From positions 1 to 64,000 of the forward strand of contig JALOON010000009.1 of assembly GCA_025454405.1 (NCBI GenBank): 64,000 nucleotides of DNA, written 5' to 3'. The stretch's first letter is position 1, and the number at the start of each line of letters is the position of its first letter. The translations under genes and the position numbers were made by a program. Shown in pieces: positions 54,058 through 61,044 of the stretch. The DNA is from Oscillatoriaceae cyanobacterium Prado104 (GTDB lineage: Bacteria; Cyanobacteriota; Cyanobacteriia; Cyanobacteriales; Microcoleaceae). Below the pieces are notes generated by a model. It was given only the letters and a program-made list of their open reading frames with translations. It ran no database searches and had not been told where the DNA came from.

Positions 54058-54972
54058 TTAACAACCGTCACCAAAAATTGGCAGACCGACTAATTTCCAA
54101 ATAATGCTAGGCGTGCAAGCCGTCCAGAAAAATGCATTGCCCAATGCTGCCTGACCTGCTAGAGTCATGTCCATCTTCATCATGCCTTGAAATAACCACC
54201 GATCGAGCGGCATCGTCAGCGTCCACATCAAAGCGATCCAAGCTGCACCCAACCAAAAAATTACCCATTTGATGTTACTATTCAACTTGGGAAAGATTTT
54301 TTCAGTAAATGAAGTATTGAGATTCACGTCGGCACCGGAAATATAAATTCCTCCTGTTTGTATAGTAGCTTGTTTGAGTGGCTCGAAACTTTTTCCCCCG
54401 AAGGTAATGCCATTAATTTTAACTTTGCGATCGACAGCTTCCTTAACAGTTTGCGGGGAAAGTTCGATGCCGGCATCGCTAACAATGACAATTTCGCGAC
54501 AGCTATTTGCCACAGTTTGAAAAGCATTTAGTGCCTGCCGGATGGGAACGTCCAGACTGTCTTGGGGAGGTTCTGGTTGCAGGGATCTGGGCAAGTTGGA
54601 GTCTTGCAAAGCTCTGACTAATTCTGCTTCTACCTTTTTGGTATCCGAACTAAAGCTACTGGTTAATGCTGGTGCTTTTCCACCGCCAATGCCAAATACT
54701 TGAATGGTATTGGGATTGCTCGGCAATTGAGAATTTACTGCTAAATAGGCTTTGACTGCTGCCACTTCTTGCTGCATAATTGTGCCTGGAGCATTGAAGG
54801 CTTGGGGCTGGTAGGTGCTGCTGCTGAGATCGAGGGCGATCGCAACTGCTATATTTGGTCTGCCAAACCCGAATATGCCGAAAAGTGCTGCGGCAATTAA
54901 ACAGAAACACAGCACGATTAACGGTCTTTGAAATAAAGGATGTTGCCACAGCGGGCGTTGAGTTCTAATCAC
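54058..54972 (-). CDS. Membrane-anchored VWA-domain protein
   Basis: 304 residues. Transmembrane helix at about 17-38, then a VWA domain (40-~225) with a MIDAS motif IALDLSSSTYQ (Asp48, Ser50, Ser52) and IVIVSDAG later. Two further helices are likely at about 235-257 and 272-295. The VWA domain should bind metal and partner proteins; by topology it could lie outside the cytoplasmic membrane. It sits between the binding-protein and tubulin-like genes on the same strand, with only repeats in the gaps. Confidence 0.82.
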   Translation of the reverse strand: MIRTQRPLWQHPLFQRPLIVLCFCLIAAALFGIFGFGRPNIAVAIALDLSSSTYQPQAFNAPGTIMQQEVAAVKAYLAVNSQLPSNPNTIQVFGIGGGKAPALTSSFSSDTKKVEAELVRALQDSNLPRSLQPEPPQDSLDVPIRQALNAFQTVANSCREIVIVSDAGIELSPQTVKEAVDRKVKINGITFGGKSFEPLKQATIQTGGIYISGADVNLNTSFTEKIFPKLNSNIKWVIFWLGAAWIALMWTLTMPLDRWLFQGMMKMDMTLAGQAALGNAFFWTACTPSIIWKLVGLPIFGDGC

Positions 54973-54978
54973 CGATCG

Positions 54979-55197
54979 GCCTAATGATTTTAGATTTTAG
55001 ATTTTGGATTTTCGATTGGAAATCGTTGGATTTTGGATTTTGGATTTTCGATTGGGGAATCGTTGGATTTTGGATTTTGGATTTTGGATGGTCGATCGTA
55101 GATTGAGGATTGTCAATCGATCGACTCTTCCTTCTTCTTTCTTCTTTCTTCCTTCTTCCTTCTTCCTTCTTCCTTCTTCCTTCTTCCTTCTTCCTTC
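54979..55197. repeat. GATTTTGGATTTT units and TTCCTTC heptamers
   Basis: TTTTAGATTTTGGATTTTCG blocks with CGATTGG at 54985-55090, then about nine TTCTTCC/TTCCTTC units at 55128-55197. The same pyrimidine array precedes cheB. Confidence 0.9.
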
Positions 55198-55215
55198 GTG
55201 TCAACGATCGACTGT

Positions 55216-56838
55216 TTATTTAACAGCATCAAACTGATATTTAGAGCCTGGCGGGCCGTCTTTACCTTCAACAGCCTTGACTAACGGAATCTCTTTTAAC
55301 AGGTCAAATTCCTTCGCCGTTCCCGATATCTGAGTTCCTGCAGTGAGAAATTTAACTGTTCCCTCGCGGGTAGGATTGCTGCTAATTGCTGCTGCTAAAG
55401 CTTGAGTAGCATCGAAAGCTGTTGCAGTGCGCCAACTGACTCGTCCTTTCCAAATCTCGGAGGCTTCTTTGGAAAAAGGATCGTCTTTTTCCCAGCGCCA
55501 AGGAACTGCTAGCACTAAATCTTTAATAGCGTCTCCTCCTTTAACTAAAGTCGTAGGAGTATAAAGTTCGCTGCCTCCCATTAATGCTAAAGGTGTGGCT
55601 GTTTCTTTATTGGCTTGAGCGATCGCGATCGCCTGTTCTACTTGGTCTTTGCTCATCGCCATAAATACCACATTTGCTCCGGCTTGGCTGACATCAGCTA
55701 CAGCAGCTTTAGCATCAAAAGTAGCACCCGCTTTGACATCGATTTCTTTAACAATTTTGCCGCCTGCTTTTGGCACTTCCAAAACTAATAGTTCTTTGAG
55801 TTGCTTGCTGTAAACGCTGTCAGAATTGTAGAAGATTGCGATCGCGGCGGGCGAGTGATTTTTGCTAGCATAATTTGCGACAGTTTCGCCAAGTTTTTGG
55901 AGGTAAACTTTGAGCATTTCCTCAGTTTTTTCCAGCATCTTGGTGAGTTTCAAGGTGGCTTTGTTAGCAGGGTCGATCGAAACGCTGGAACTAATCGGCG
56001 AAATAGCGGCTAATCCTGCGGTTTCATAGCTTTTTATTGCCTCTTGAGAGCTGCTATCAATGCCGTGTCCCAAAACTCCCAATACGCTGGCAGAGTTAAC
56101 TAAGTCTTGGGAGATCGATACAGTTTTGCCTGCTTCGTCATTAACAATTACTATTTCTAATAACCGACCGGGAACCGCAGGACTTTTGTTGAATTGTTCT
56201 TGATATAAAGCCGCGCCTCTGAGCACTTCTTTAGCTGCATCAGCACTGCCCGCGATCGGCACCACTACGGCAATTGTTAGGGGATTTCCTGTTTTTTGAG
56301 CCGCGGCATTGTTGAGATAAATTTTAGTTTCTGGGTCGTTGGGGTCTTTTGCGGCGGCTTCTTGATATTTCGCGATCGCATCATCCCAATTCTTACCTAC
56401 AAATGCGGCAGCTCCAGCTTGTTTTTCAGCATCAGCTTTGCCACCTGCGAGCAGAATTTTTTCCCCTTGACTCAGCAGCGAGGCGCTGACTGCTTTTGAG
56501 CTGAGGAATTCCCCCGGTGGAGCAGCAGTTATGGGAGTAGTCGGTGTGGCATCTCCAGGTGTCTCAGCAACCTCTGGCGTTTTGTTAGAAAACGCTTTGT
56601 ACAAACCAAATCCGCCACCACCGATGACTAATATTCCTGCAGCAGCGATCGCAATTGGTTTGATCGGCAGTCCATTTCCCGGTCCTGAAACCCTAGTATT
56701 TGTTGAACCAACTACAGCCTCTTTCGGCAAGCCGCACATCAAGCAAATTGGCCCGTCGTTGTCATAGGGCGGGTGGGGACCACTACCGTTATATTGTCCT
56801 GGATTGTGTTTGGGTACGCCGTCGCAGCTCCAACTCAT
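55216..56838 (-). CDS. LivK-type substrate-binding protein with Cys-rich N-terminus and membrane anchor
   Basis: 540 residues. The N-terminus (1-~40) has Cys5, Cys32 and Cys35 with His11 or His22, a possible zinc knuckle (CDGVPKHNPGQYN ... CLMCGLPKE). One membrane helix spans about 61-81 (IAIAAAGILVIGGGGFGLY). A TPR-like helical stretch (about 130-185) with AIAKYQEAAAKDPNDPETKI follows, then a type 1 periplasmic-binding domain (about 192-540) starting LTIAVVVPIAGSADAAKEVL and resembling amino-acid/amide receptors. No permease or ATPase is near, so it is more likely a sensor subunit than a transporter part (inference). First gene of the co-oriented run. Confidence 0.85.
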   Translation of the reverse strand: MSWSCDGVPKHNPGQYNGSGPHPPYDNDGPICLMCGLPKEAVVGSTNTRVSGPGNGLPIKPIAIAAAGILVIGGGGFGLYKAFSNKTPEVAETPGDATPTTPITAAPPGEFLSSKAVSASLLSQGEKILLAGGKADAEKQAGAAAFVGKNWDDAIAKYQEAAAKDPNDPETKIYLNNAAAQKTGNPLTIAVVVPIAGSADAAKEVLRGAALYQEQFNKSPAVPGRLLEIVIVNDEAGKTVSISQDLVNSASVLGVLGHGIDSSSQEAIKSYETAGLAAISPISSSVSIDPANKATLKLTKMLEKTEEMLKVYLQKLGETVANYASKNHSPAAIAIFYNSDSVYSKQLKELLVLEVPKAGGKIVKEIDVKAGATFDAKAAVADVSQAGANVVFMAMSKDQVEQAIAIAQANKETATPLALMGGSELYTPTTLVKGGDAIKDLVLAVPWRWEKDDPFSKEASEIWKGRVSWRTATAFDATQALAAAISSNPTREGTVKFLTAGTQISGTAKEFDLLKEIPLVKAVEGKDGPPGSKYQFDAVK

Positions 56839-56957
56839 GTTTGCTACCTTTCTTTTTTTACCCTTTTGGGTATTGTACAGCTTGACATCTGTCTTGAGAA
56901 AGGTTAACTGAGCAAAAACACGAAATCTTTAAAAATTGGACTTACGCATAAATTTAA

Positions 56958-57024
56958 AGAAACCGGGTTTTCGATCGAATCTGGGGGCTGTAATGAAGCC
57001 TTCTAGCAAAAACCCGATTTCTGA
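56958..57024. repeat. AAACCGGGTTT-family palindrome, diverged copy
   Basis: AGAAACCGGGTTTTCGATCG (56957 on) pairs with AAAAACCCGATTTCT (57008-57022) across about 35 bases. Confidence 0.75.
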
Positions 57025-57177
57025 CCGCCCGTGCGTCAGTCCTGTAATCCCTACGAAAGTAGACTTTGGGGAGAATTTAGCGGTAAGGTGCATCGCTACG
57101 GGATCGTTATCAAGAGTTAGTGTCGGTCGCGGGCGACGCACGCTAATTTTACTTTGGGGATAATCTAATGGTCCGAT

Positions 57178-57240
57178 CGCCAAGGAGAAATTCTAGAGGT
57201 CTTCTTCCGCAGCAGTTGGGATTGCATGAAAATCCTCCTA
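57178..57240 (+). pseudogene. Short degraded copy of the 5' coding end of the ABC1/UbiB gene
   Basis: 56 of 63 bases match 63653-63715. Translation RQGEILEVFFRSSWDCMK against RKGEILEVVFRNGWDYMK. The match starts at codon 10 of the intact gene and ends abruptly after 21 codons; there is no start codon or continuation. Confidence 0.85.
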
Positions 57241-57255
57241 CTGCTGTGTTTTTAT

Positions 57256-57423
57256 TTATTGCACTTGTTTCTGTCTTTCGGCTTGTTTAGTTTCCGACCA
57301 TTTTTGATATTTAGCCGTATTAGCTGTTATCAATTGACACATTTCTCTAGCTTTATGTTCGGCGTTTTTGACTGATTTCCAAATTTCTATCAGTTCCTTT
57401 TCATCGAGTTCTTTTTGTCTCAT
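57256..57423 (-). CDS. Small hypothetical protein, 55 residues, charged coiled-coil-like
   Basis: ATG at 57423 with GGAGAA ending seven bases upstream. Translation MRQKELDEKELIEIWKSVKN, then AEHKAREMCQLITAN and ends KQAERQKQVQ. It is highly charged and helical, and I recognise no family. Amino-acid use and the ribosome site favour a real gene. It ends 16 bases from the UbiB fragment. Confidence 0.55.
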   Translation of the reverse strand: MRQKELDEKELIEIWKSVKNAEHKAREMCQLITANTAKYQKWSETKQAERQKQVQ

Positions 57424-57481
57424 TGCAAATTCTCCAAACGGGTTTTAACGCTACTAACTATTATTAATTAAAAATTGTCAA

Positions 57482-57598
57482 CTATCGATCGCGAGCGGGG
57501 ACGCTCGCACTTACAACTATCAATCGATCGCGAGCGGGGACGCTCGCACTTACAACTATCGATCGATCGCGAGCGGGGACGCTCGCACTTACAACTAT
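57482..57598. repeat. Three tandem ~38-bp units with a GCGAGC/GCTCGC hairpin
   Basis: GATCGCGAGCGGGGACGCTC occurs three times (from about 57486, 57524 and 57563), each followed by GCACTTACAACTAT. It abuts the Uma2 stop. A related inverted sequence (CGTCCCCGCTCGCGATCG) is at about 25025. Confidence 0.9.
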
Positions 57599-58183
57599 TT
57601 ACATAATTTCTGCTAAATCCAACACAAAACCCGGCAGTACATCTTCCCCTGAAAGAGCGGCAGGATTTTGGAGGATTTCAACATCTCGATCGGGCCGATA
57701 AATTTCCACCCGCCGATTTTTCCTGTCAATTAACCAACCCAACTTAGCACCGTTATCTATATATTCCTGCATTTTTTCTTGCAGTTTTTTCAAAGAATCA
57801 GTCTTAGAGCGCAACTCAACTACAAAATCGGGACACAAAGGAGCAAAACCTTCTTTTTGTTCTGCTGTTAAAGCATCCCACCGTTCTTTTTTCACCCAAG
57901 AAGCATCAGGAGAGCGATCGGCCCCATTGGGCAGCGTGAAACCCCCTGAAGAGTCAAACGCAACTCCTAGATTATTTCGCCGGCTCCAGGATTGAAGTTG
58001 ATAGGATAGATCGATATTGCGCTTGCTAGTTTCGCTACCTGTTGGTGGCATAATAATTAATTCCCCTGATGCTGTTCGTTCAAATTGATAATCGCGGTTG
58101 TTCTGACAAAGCTCAAAAAATTGCTCGTCCGTTAAGTTGATGAATAATTCGATCGAACTTGCAGGCAAATGGGTTCCAATCAT
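57599..58183 (-). CDS. Uma2 family (DUF820) endonuclease-like protein
   Basis: 194 residues. Uma2 proteins have a PD-(D/E)XK fold and are very abundant in filamentous cyanobacteria. Blocks: FFELCQNNRDYQFERTASGE with LIIMPPTG, RSPDASWVKKERWDAL, FAPLCPDFVVELRSKTDSLK (Asp, Glu and the ELRSKTD motif) and YIDNGAKLGWLIDRKNRRVE. The catalytic acids appear intact. The biological role is unproven. It is alone, with divergent intergenic space. Confidence 0.92.
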   Translation of the reverse strand: MIGTHLPASSIELFINLTDEQFFELCQNNRDYQFERTASGELIIMPPTGSETSKRNIDLSYQLQSWSRRNNLGVAFDSSGGFTLPNGADRSPDASWVKKERWDALTAEQKEGFAPLCPDFVVELRSKTDSLKKLQEKMQEYIDNGAKLGWLIDRKNRRVEIYRPDRDVEILQNPAALSGEDVLPGFVLDLAEIM

Positions 58184-58387
58184 ATTTTTTATCCTGTTTT
58201 AAATTCTTTTGAACTCATTTTTGTTATTACTTACTAGCGCGAGTTTTAGAGAAAAATTTTTAACTCGATCGATCTAATTATAAACAGATTATTCCTAATT
58301 TAACTGTATGCTAGCACAAACAGGCGTTTGCAGCTTGATAAACTGCGATCGCCCTTGAATAAGAAAAAGAGCGATCGCCCTGACAAA

Positions 58388-58621
58388 TTACTGTTTCCAG
58401 TAACGGGTTAAAATTCGCATTATTTCACCCGCGATCGGCGATGGTAAAGGCGGACTCCACTCATCAACTTTGGCAAAACCCAAGACGTGAAGTAAATTGA
58501 TGATGCTTTCTACTCCTTTGGGAACGCCGCAAATTAGCAACCGGATCGGTTGTTTGCCGGCGGGCGCGTCGGGAATTTCTTCGCGAAGCAGTTCGGGAAC
58601 TGATTTTGGCTGTGATATCAT
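58388..58621 (-). CDS. Conserved-type small cyanobacterial protein, 77 residues
   Basis: Start ATG 58621 follows AGGAGAAATATCT. The core IRLLICGVPKGVESIINLLH with VLGFAKVDEWSPPLP and GEIMRILTRY resembles a small protein seen widely in cyanobacteria and of unknown function. No membrane segment. An imperfect hairpin (58648-58691) lies in its 5' leader region and could regulate it. Confidence 0.65.
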   Translation of the reverse strand: MISQPKSVPELLREEIPDAPAGKQPIRLLICGVPKGVESIINLLHVLGFAKVDEWSPPLPSPIAGEIMRILTRYWKQ

Positions 58622-58647
58622 AGATATTTCTCCTGAATATGGGAGTT

Positions 58648-58691
58648 CCAGACCCCACTGAACGATTGTCAGTCCGAGCGGTGGGGGCTGG
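58648..58691. promoter_or_regulatory. Hairpin between the 77-residue gene and the RHH/GIY-YIG cassette
   Basis: Arms CCAGACCCCAC (58648-58658) and GTGGGGGCTGG (58681-58691) pair with one mismatch across 22 bases. On the plus strand it is followed by TTTTT (58692-58696), like an intrinsic terminator 120 bases before the RHH gene. On the minus strand it lies in the leader of the 77-residue gene. Attenuation in either direction is possible. Confidence 0.4.
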
Positions 58692-58812
58692 TTTTTACAT
58701 ACACTCTACAGTACCGCGGTATGCACTCCCTGTCAACCCATAAGGGTAAAATAAACGGTGTGGAAGGTCAAAACAAGTTACAATGGGGCAGTAATAGCAA
58801 AAAACAACAGCC

Positions 58813-59019
58813 TTGCCAGCCAAATTACCAAGAATAGTTGTCTATCTTCCCGAAGAAGTCAAAGCAGACCTAGAACTGCTGGCCAAATCGCACTATCGGC
58901 CGGTTTCAAATATGGTGCTGTCACTAATCCAAGAAGCAATAGAACAAGCTAAATCTGAGGGTAGAATTCCCAGGGACGATCGATCGTCACAAAACAGCGA
59001 TAACGACAAGGAGTATTGA
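58813..59019 (+). CDS. Ribbon-helix-helix protein 1
   Basis: 68 residues from TTG 58813; no ATG is available upstream in frame before a stop. PAKLPRIVVYLPEEVKADLE has the N-terminal DNA-contact strand RIVVYLPEE, followed by LLAKSHYRPVSNMVLSLIQE, the two helices with a turn. This is an RHH/CopG-like repressor or antitoxin. It resembles RHH protein 2 in order and length (PAKxPRVxxYxPxE), so the two are tandem paralogues. It is first of the RHH-RHH-GIY-GIY cassette. Confidence 0.72.
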   Translation: MPAKLPRIVVYLPEEVKADLELLAKSHYRPVSNMVLSLIQEAIEQAKSEGRIPRDDRSSQNSDNDKEY

Positions 59020-59078
59020 AACAGGAAGTTAATATTTGTCGGCTAAAATGACATTAAACCACTTATCCCCAAAACGAC

Positions 59079-59258
59079 GTGAGTCCAGCAAAATCTCCCA
59101 GAGTCGCTTTTTACCCACCACCGGAAATTAATGAGAAATTAGAGAAACTAGCTAATATTGAGCGCCGATCGATCTCTCAAATGGCATTACTTTTGGTGGA
59201 AGAAGGACTCGAAAGAGCTCAGAAACAAGGAAGATTCGATGAATCGAAAAACGATTAA
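59079..59258 (+). CDS. Ribbon-helix-helix protein 2, overlaps the GIY-YIG gene
   Basis: 59 residues from GTG 59079. SPAKSPRVAFYPPPEINEKL, then EKLANIERRSISQMALLLVE and EGLERAQKQGRFDE match RHH protein 1. Its last 20 bases overlap the start of the GIY-YIG gene in another frame (ATG 59239), so translation of the two should be coupled. Probable DNA-binding autoregulator or antitoxin. Confidence 0.72.
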   Translation: MSPAKSPRVAFYPPPEINEKLEKLANIERRSISQMALLLVEEGLERAQKQGRFDESKND

Positions 59259-59709
59259 ACCTCTAACTTTGCCCTCACTGCCATTGGTCGATCGCTCTCA
59301 ACTGCCTGCGTGTCCTGCCGTATACTTTGTATTGGAGGGTGACACAGTTTTGTACATCGGCCAGACAGGGAACCTTCAACAGCGTTGGATAGCACATCAT
59401 CGCTGGCATCAACTAAAGGTAATCGGCGGTAATATTCGGATTGCTTGGCTTGAATGCAGCGATGTTAATCTGCTGGTAGGTATTGAAAAAGCTGCGATCG
59501 AATACTTCCAGCCATCTCTCAATCAAACGAGGGTTGGAGGCGAACAAAATACTGTCAAACTTGTAATTCCCAAGGCTTTGAAGATCCGGTTCAAAGCTTT
59601 GTGCGTTCGTGCGGAAAGAGATATGAGCAGCGTCGGATGCGAACTAATAGAAAGCTGGTGTCAAGAGCAAGAGGAAGCCGAGGCAAAACGGCGCGAGTCA
59701 GATAGGTGA
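59239..59709 (+). CDS. GIY-YIG-like protein A with C-terminal helical domain
   Basis: 156 residues from ATG 59239 with GGAAG six bases upstream; the ORF upstream of it is the overlapping RHH frame. PAVYFVLEGDTVLYIGQTGN gives variant GIY (AVY) and YIG; then LQQRWIAHHR (catalytic-type Arg), WLEC, a Glu in GIEKAAIEYF and Asn in PSLNQT, so the nuclease residue set is complete. Residues about 100-156 (VIPKALKIRFKALCVRAERD) look like a further small helical or RHH-like region. Paralogous to protein B. Confidence 0.75.
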   Translation: MNRKTIKPLTLPSLPLVDRSQLPACPAVYFVLEGDTVLYIGQTGNLQQRWIAHHRWHQLKVIGGNIRIAWLECSDVNLLVGIEKAAIEYFQPSLNQTRVGGEQNTVKLVIPKALKIRFKALCVRAERDMSSVGCELIESWCQEQEEAEAKRRESDR

Positions 59710-59817
59710 AGGGGCGAAATTGCGATTTCCCAAACACTTATTATTAAAAATTTGTCTGCTTTACCTTAAAATATTTAGATGAAATTGTATATTATAATAA
59801 CGAAAAATTGCTCAAAA

Positions 59818-60750
59818 ATGCTGAAAGAATTTGGGATATTACCCAGTCTAAAACTGACAGAGCGGCACAGATTGCCAGAATGTTCAGCAATCTACTTTGC
59901 GATCGCTCGCGAGCAAGTTCTCTATGTTGGCTTGGCAACAAATTTGAGAAATCGCTGGCAAAATCACCATCGCTTGCCCCAACTGGAAGCAGTCGCTCGA
60001 AAGTGCGAAGTTAAACTATTTTGGCTGAGTTGTACTCCAAGTGAACTGAATGAGTTAGAACGCCAGTATATCAAACACTACTGTCCGACTTTGAATCAAA
60101 CTAAAATTCCCGATCGGCAAATTGTACCTAGCTTTCAGATGTTGGCGCTGTCACTCAAGAAGTTAAACGAACGAGTTATTGGACTGGGAGTTTGTCCGGC
60201 AGAGAATCACCAACTAAAAACAGTTGTTTTAGGTTATTTAACTTATTTTGAAAAAATTGTAACTACTAATTTGCGGAAGAGTTTAAAAGCGATTAACAAA
60301 AAGCCAAACAGTTTATTTAAATGGACGGAGACTCTACGGCGTCAAGAGGGCGCTCGCTGGCGAACACGTTTCAATGGAATTGAAATTCAGATCGTTCCTA
60401 TTTTTGAAAAACGCATCGCGCACAATCCAAGTCTATATGAGGTGATGGCAGAGAAACGCTTTGGACGTAACTGGACTGAAATTCCTTTAACTGAATATGA
60501 CGCAATGAGAAAAGAAGTTAAAGCAATGTCTTTTAGAGAAAGGCTAGAGTTGGCTCGCAGTTCAGAAATAGGCTGGAAACTTTTTCCTTGGGAATGTGGG
60601 GCGAAATATCGTACAATCAGTGGCATAGAAATTATGTGTCTGACGAGCAGCCAATTAGAGGCTTTATTCTCCAACTATCCGTATCTAGAAGAACAGTATC
60701 CGAAAATGTATGCGATCGAAGACGATCCAATCCCCAAGCTAATATTTTAA
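59818..60750 (+). CDS. GIY-YIG-like protein B with large C-terminal domain
   Basis: 310 residues from ATG 59818 (ATG 59779 also possible). The GIY-YIG domain (about 10-105) is SAIYFAIAREQVLYVGLATN, with LRNRWQNHHR, FWLSC, LERQYIKHY and PTLNQTK, clearly paralogous to protein A. YIG is YVG. Residues about 110-310 are a domain I do not recognise, with RTRFNGIEIQIVPIFEKRIA, GRNWTEIPLTEYDAMR and LFPWECGAKYRTISG; it could bind DNA or a partner. It is last of the cassette. Confidence 0.68.
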   Translation: MLKEFGILPSLKLTERHRLPECSAIYFAIAREQVLYVGLATNLRNRWQNHHRLPQLEAVARKCEVKLFWLSCTPSELNELERQYIKHYCPTLNQTKIPDRQIVPSFQMLALSLKKLNERVIGLGVCPAENHQLKTVVLGYLTYFEKIVTTNLRKSLKAINKKPNSLFKWTETLRRQEGARWRTRFNGIEIQIVPIFEKRIAHNPSLYEVMAEKRFGRNWTEIPLTEYDAMRKEVKAMSFRERLELARSSEIGWKLFPWECGAKYRTISGIEIMCLTSSQLEALFSNYPYLEEQYPKMYAIEDDPIPKLIF

Positions 60751-61044
60751 TTTAAGTTCAATATTTCAAGGGAATCCCTACGCGCTCCGGCGGCTTCCCA
60801 TCTTCAAGTTTTTCAGGGAGTACGATCGAAATTTAAAAGGTGGGCATTGTCCGTAGCGAGTTCAATTTAACCATCATTTACATACAATGCCTGCGCTACA
60901 GTTCGATCGGACAGTCCTTTACAGTTTTGCTCGATCGAGACCATTCTCAATAATATTATTTCAACAATGTACGCTCCAATTCCCCAAACTTGCTAACATT
61001 TGAAATGGCGATCGCGACCGTTACGACGAAGGGAAAAAGAATCT
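60751..61044. other. Intergenic region, no gene recognised
   Basis: About 290 bases containing a GCGCTCCGGCGGCTTCCCAT fragment; presumably the promoter of the aldolase/SDR gene. Nothing else seen. Confidence 0.5.

Noticed and set aside
54965-55204. Lysine/glutamate-rich ORF (KKEEGRRKK)
   Set aside because: It is the TTCCTTC heptamer array read backwards.
58622-58700. Glutamine riboswitch in the leader of the 77-residue gene
   Set aside because: An ATCGTTCA stretch is present, but the other conserved core (GGAAGTAGG type) is not seen.
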